DNA of 53,530 nucleotides from Candidatus Colwelliibacteriota bacterium (lineage in GTDB: Bacteria > Patescibacteriota > Minisyncoccia > UBA6257 > Colwellbacteraceae). The translations under genes were made by a program, and so were the position numbers. A model generated the notes under the pieces. It did no database searches. It had not been told where the DNA came from and saw nothing but the letters and a program-made list of their open reading frames with translations. This document shows, piece by piece, positions 53,489 to 53,530 of the stretch. The DNA lies in NCBI GenBank assembly GCA_028718505.1, contig JAQULQ010000003.1, positions 1 to 53,530 on the forward strand. The letters are read 5' to 3'. Numbering within the stretch: position 1 is the stretch's first letter; every line of letters starts with the position of its first letter.

Positions 53489-53530
53489 GCTTTTTGAGTG
53501 AGGGCTCGCCGCTAAGACGAAATCATCTTA

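Noticed and set aside
1-53530. UGA recoding (as in Gracilibacteria/SR1)
   Set aside because: Several conserved genes terminate at TGA in expected places (e.g. rpmJ 16294-16296, htpX, serine/ribosomal cluster neighbours) with no in-frame TGA in conserved proteins of the track.
1-53530. Mobile element, prophage or defence island
   Set aside because: No transposase, integrase, restriction, toxin-antitoxin pair or phage structural cluster; the baseplate J-like gene is isolated among housekeeping genes.

Overview
Gene-dense bacterial chromosome segment with the character of a Candidate Phyla Radiation (Patescibacteria) genome, inferred from gene content and small or reduced proteins, not from a database search. 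About 57 protein-coding genes can be supported. They include groES-groEL, lemA-htpX, ddl-dnaG-rpoD-alaS, an infA-rpmJ-rpsM-rpsK-rpsD-rpoA-rplQ-rplM-rpsI ribosomal/RNAP cluster (rpmJ is missing from the supplied ORF track), greA-lysS-serS-ftsQ-like, ychF, a GuaB1-like IMPDH/GMPR, nfo, murB, a four-gene glycerate kinase / PEP synthase / 2-hydroxyacid dehydrogenase / enolase cluster, hpf-secA, surface-glycan genes, lepA, ftsB-like and a VIT1-like transporter. RNA genes are tRNA-Ser(GGA), tRNA-Gly(CCC), two odd tRNA-derived pieces (a 5' half with a hairpin, and a 50-nt tRNA lacking the anticodon arm), and a candidate stand-alone structured RNA at about 34023-34130 with its own promoter and terminator-like hairpin. 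The main window-wide signal is that many transcription units carry a -10 box (often extended TGnTATAAT) placed so that the predicted transcription start falls on or a few nt before the start codon, i.e. pervasive leaderless or near-leaderless expression. This co-occurs with an RNAP alpha subunit lacking the alpha-CTD and a sigma-70 with a very basic N-terminal tail. No CRISPR array, transposase, integrase or prophage was seen. All functional names come from recognising motifs in the translations; no search was run.
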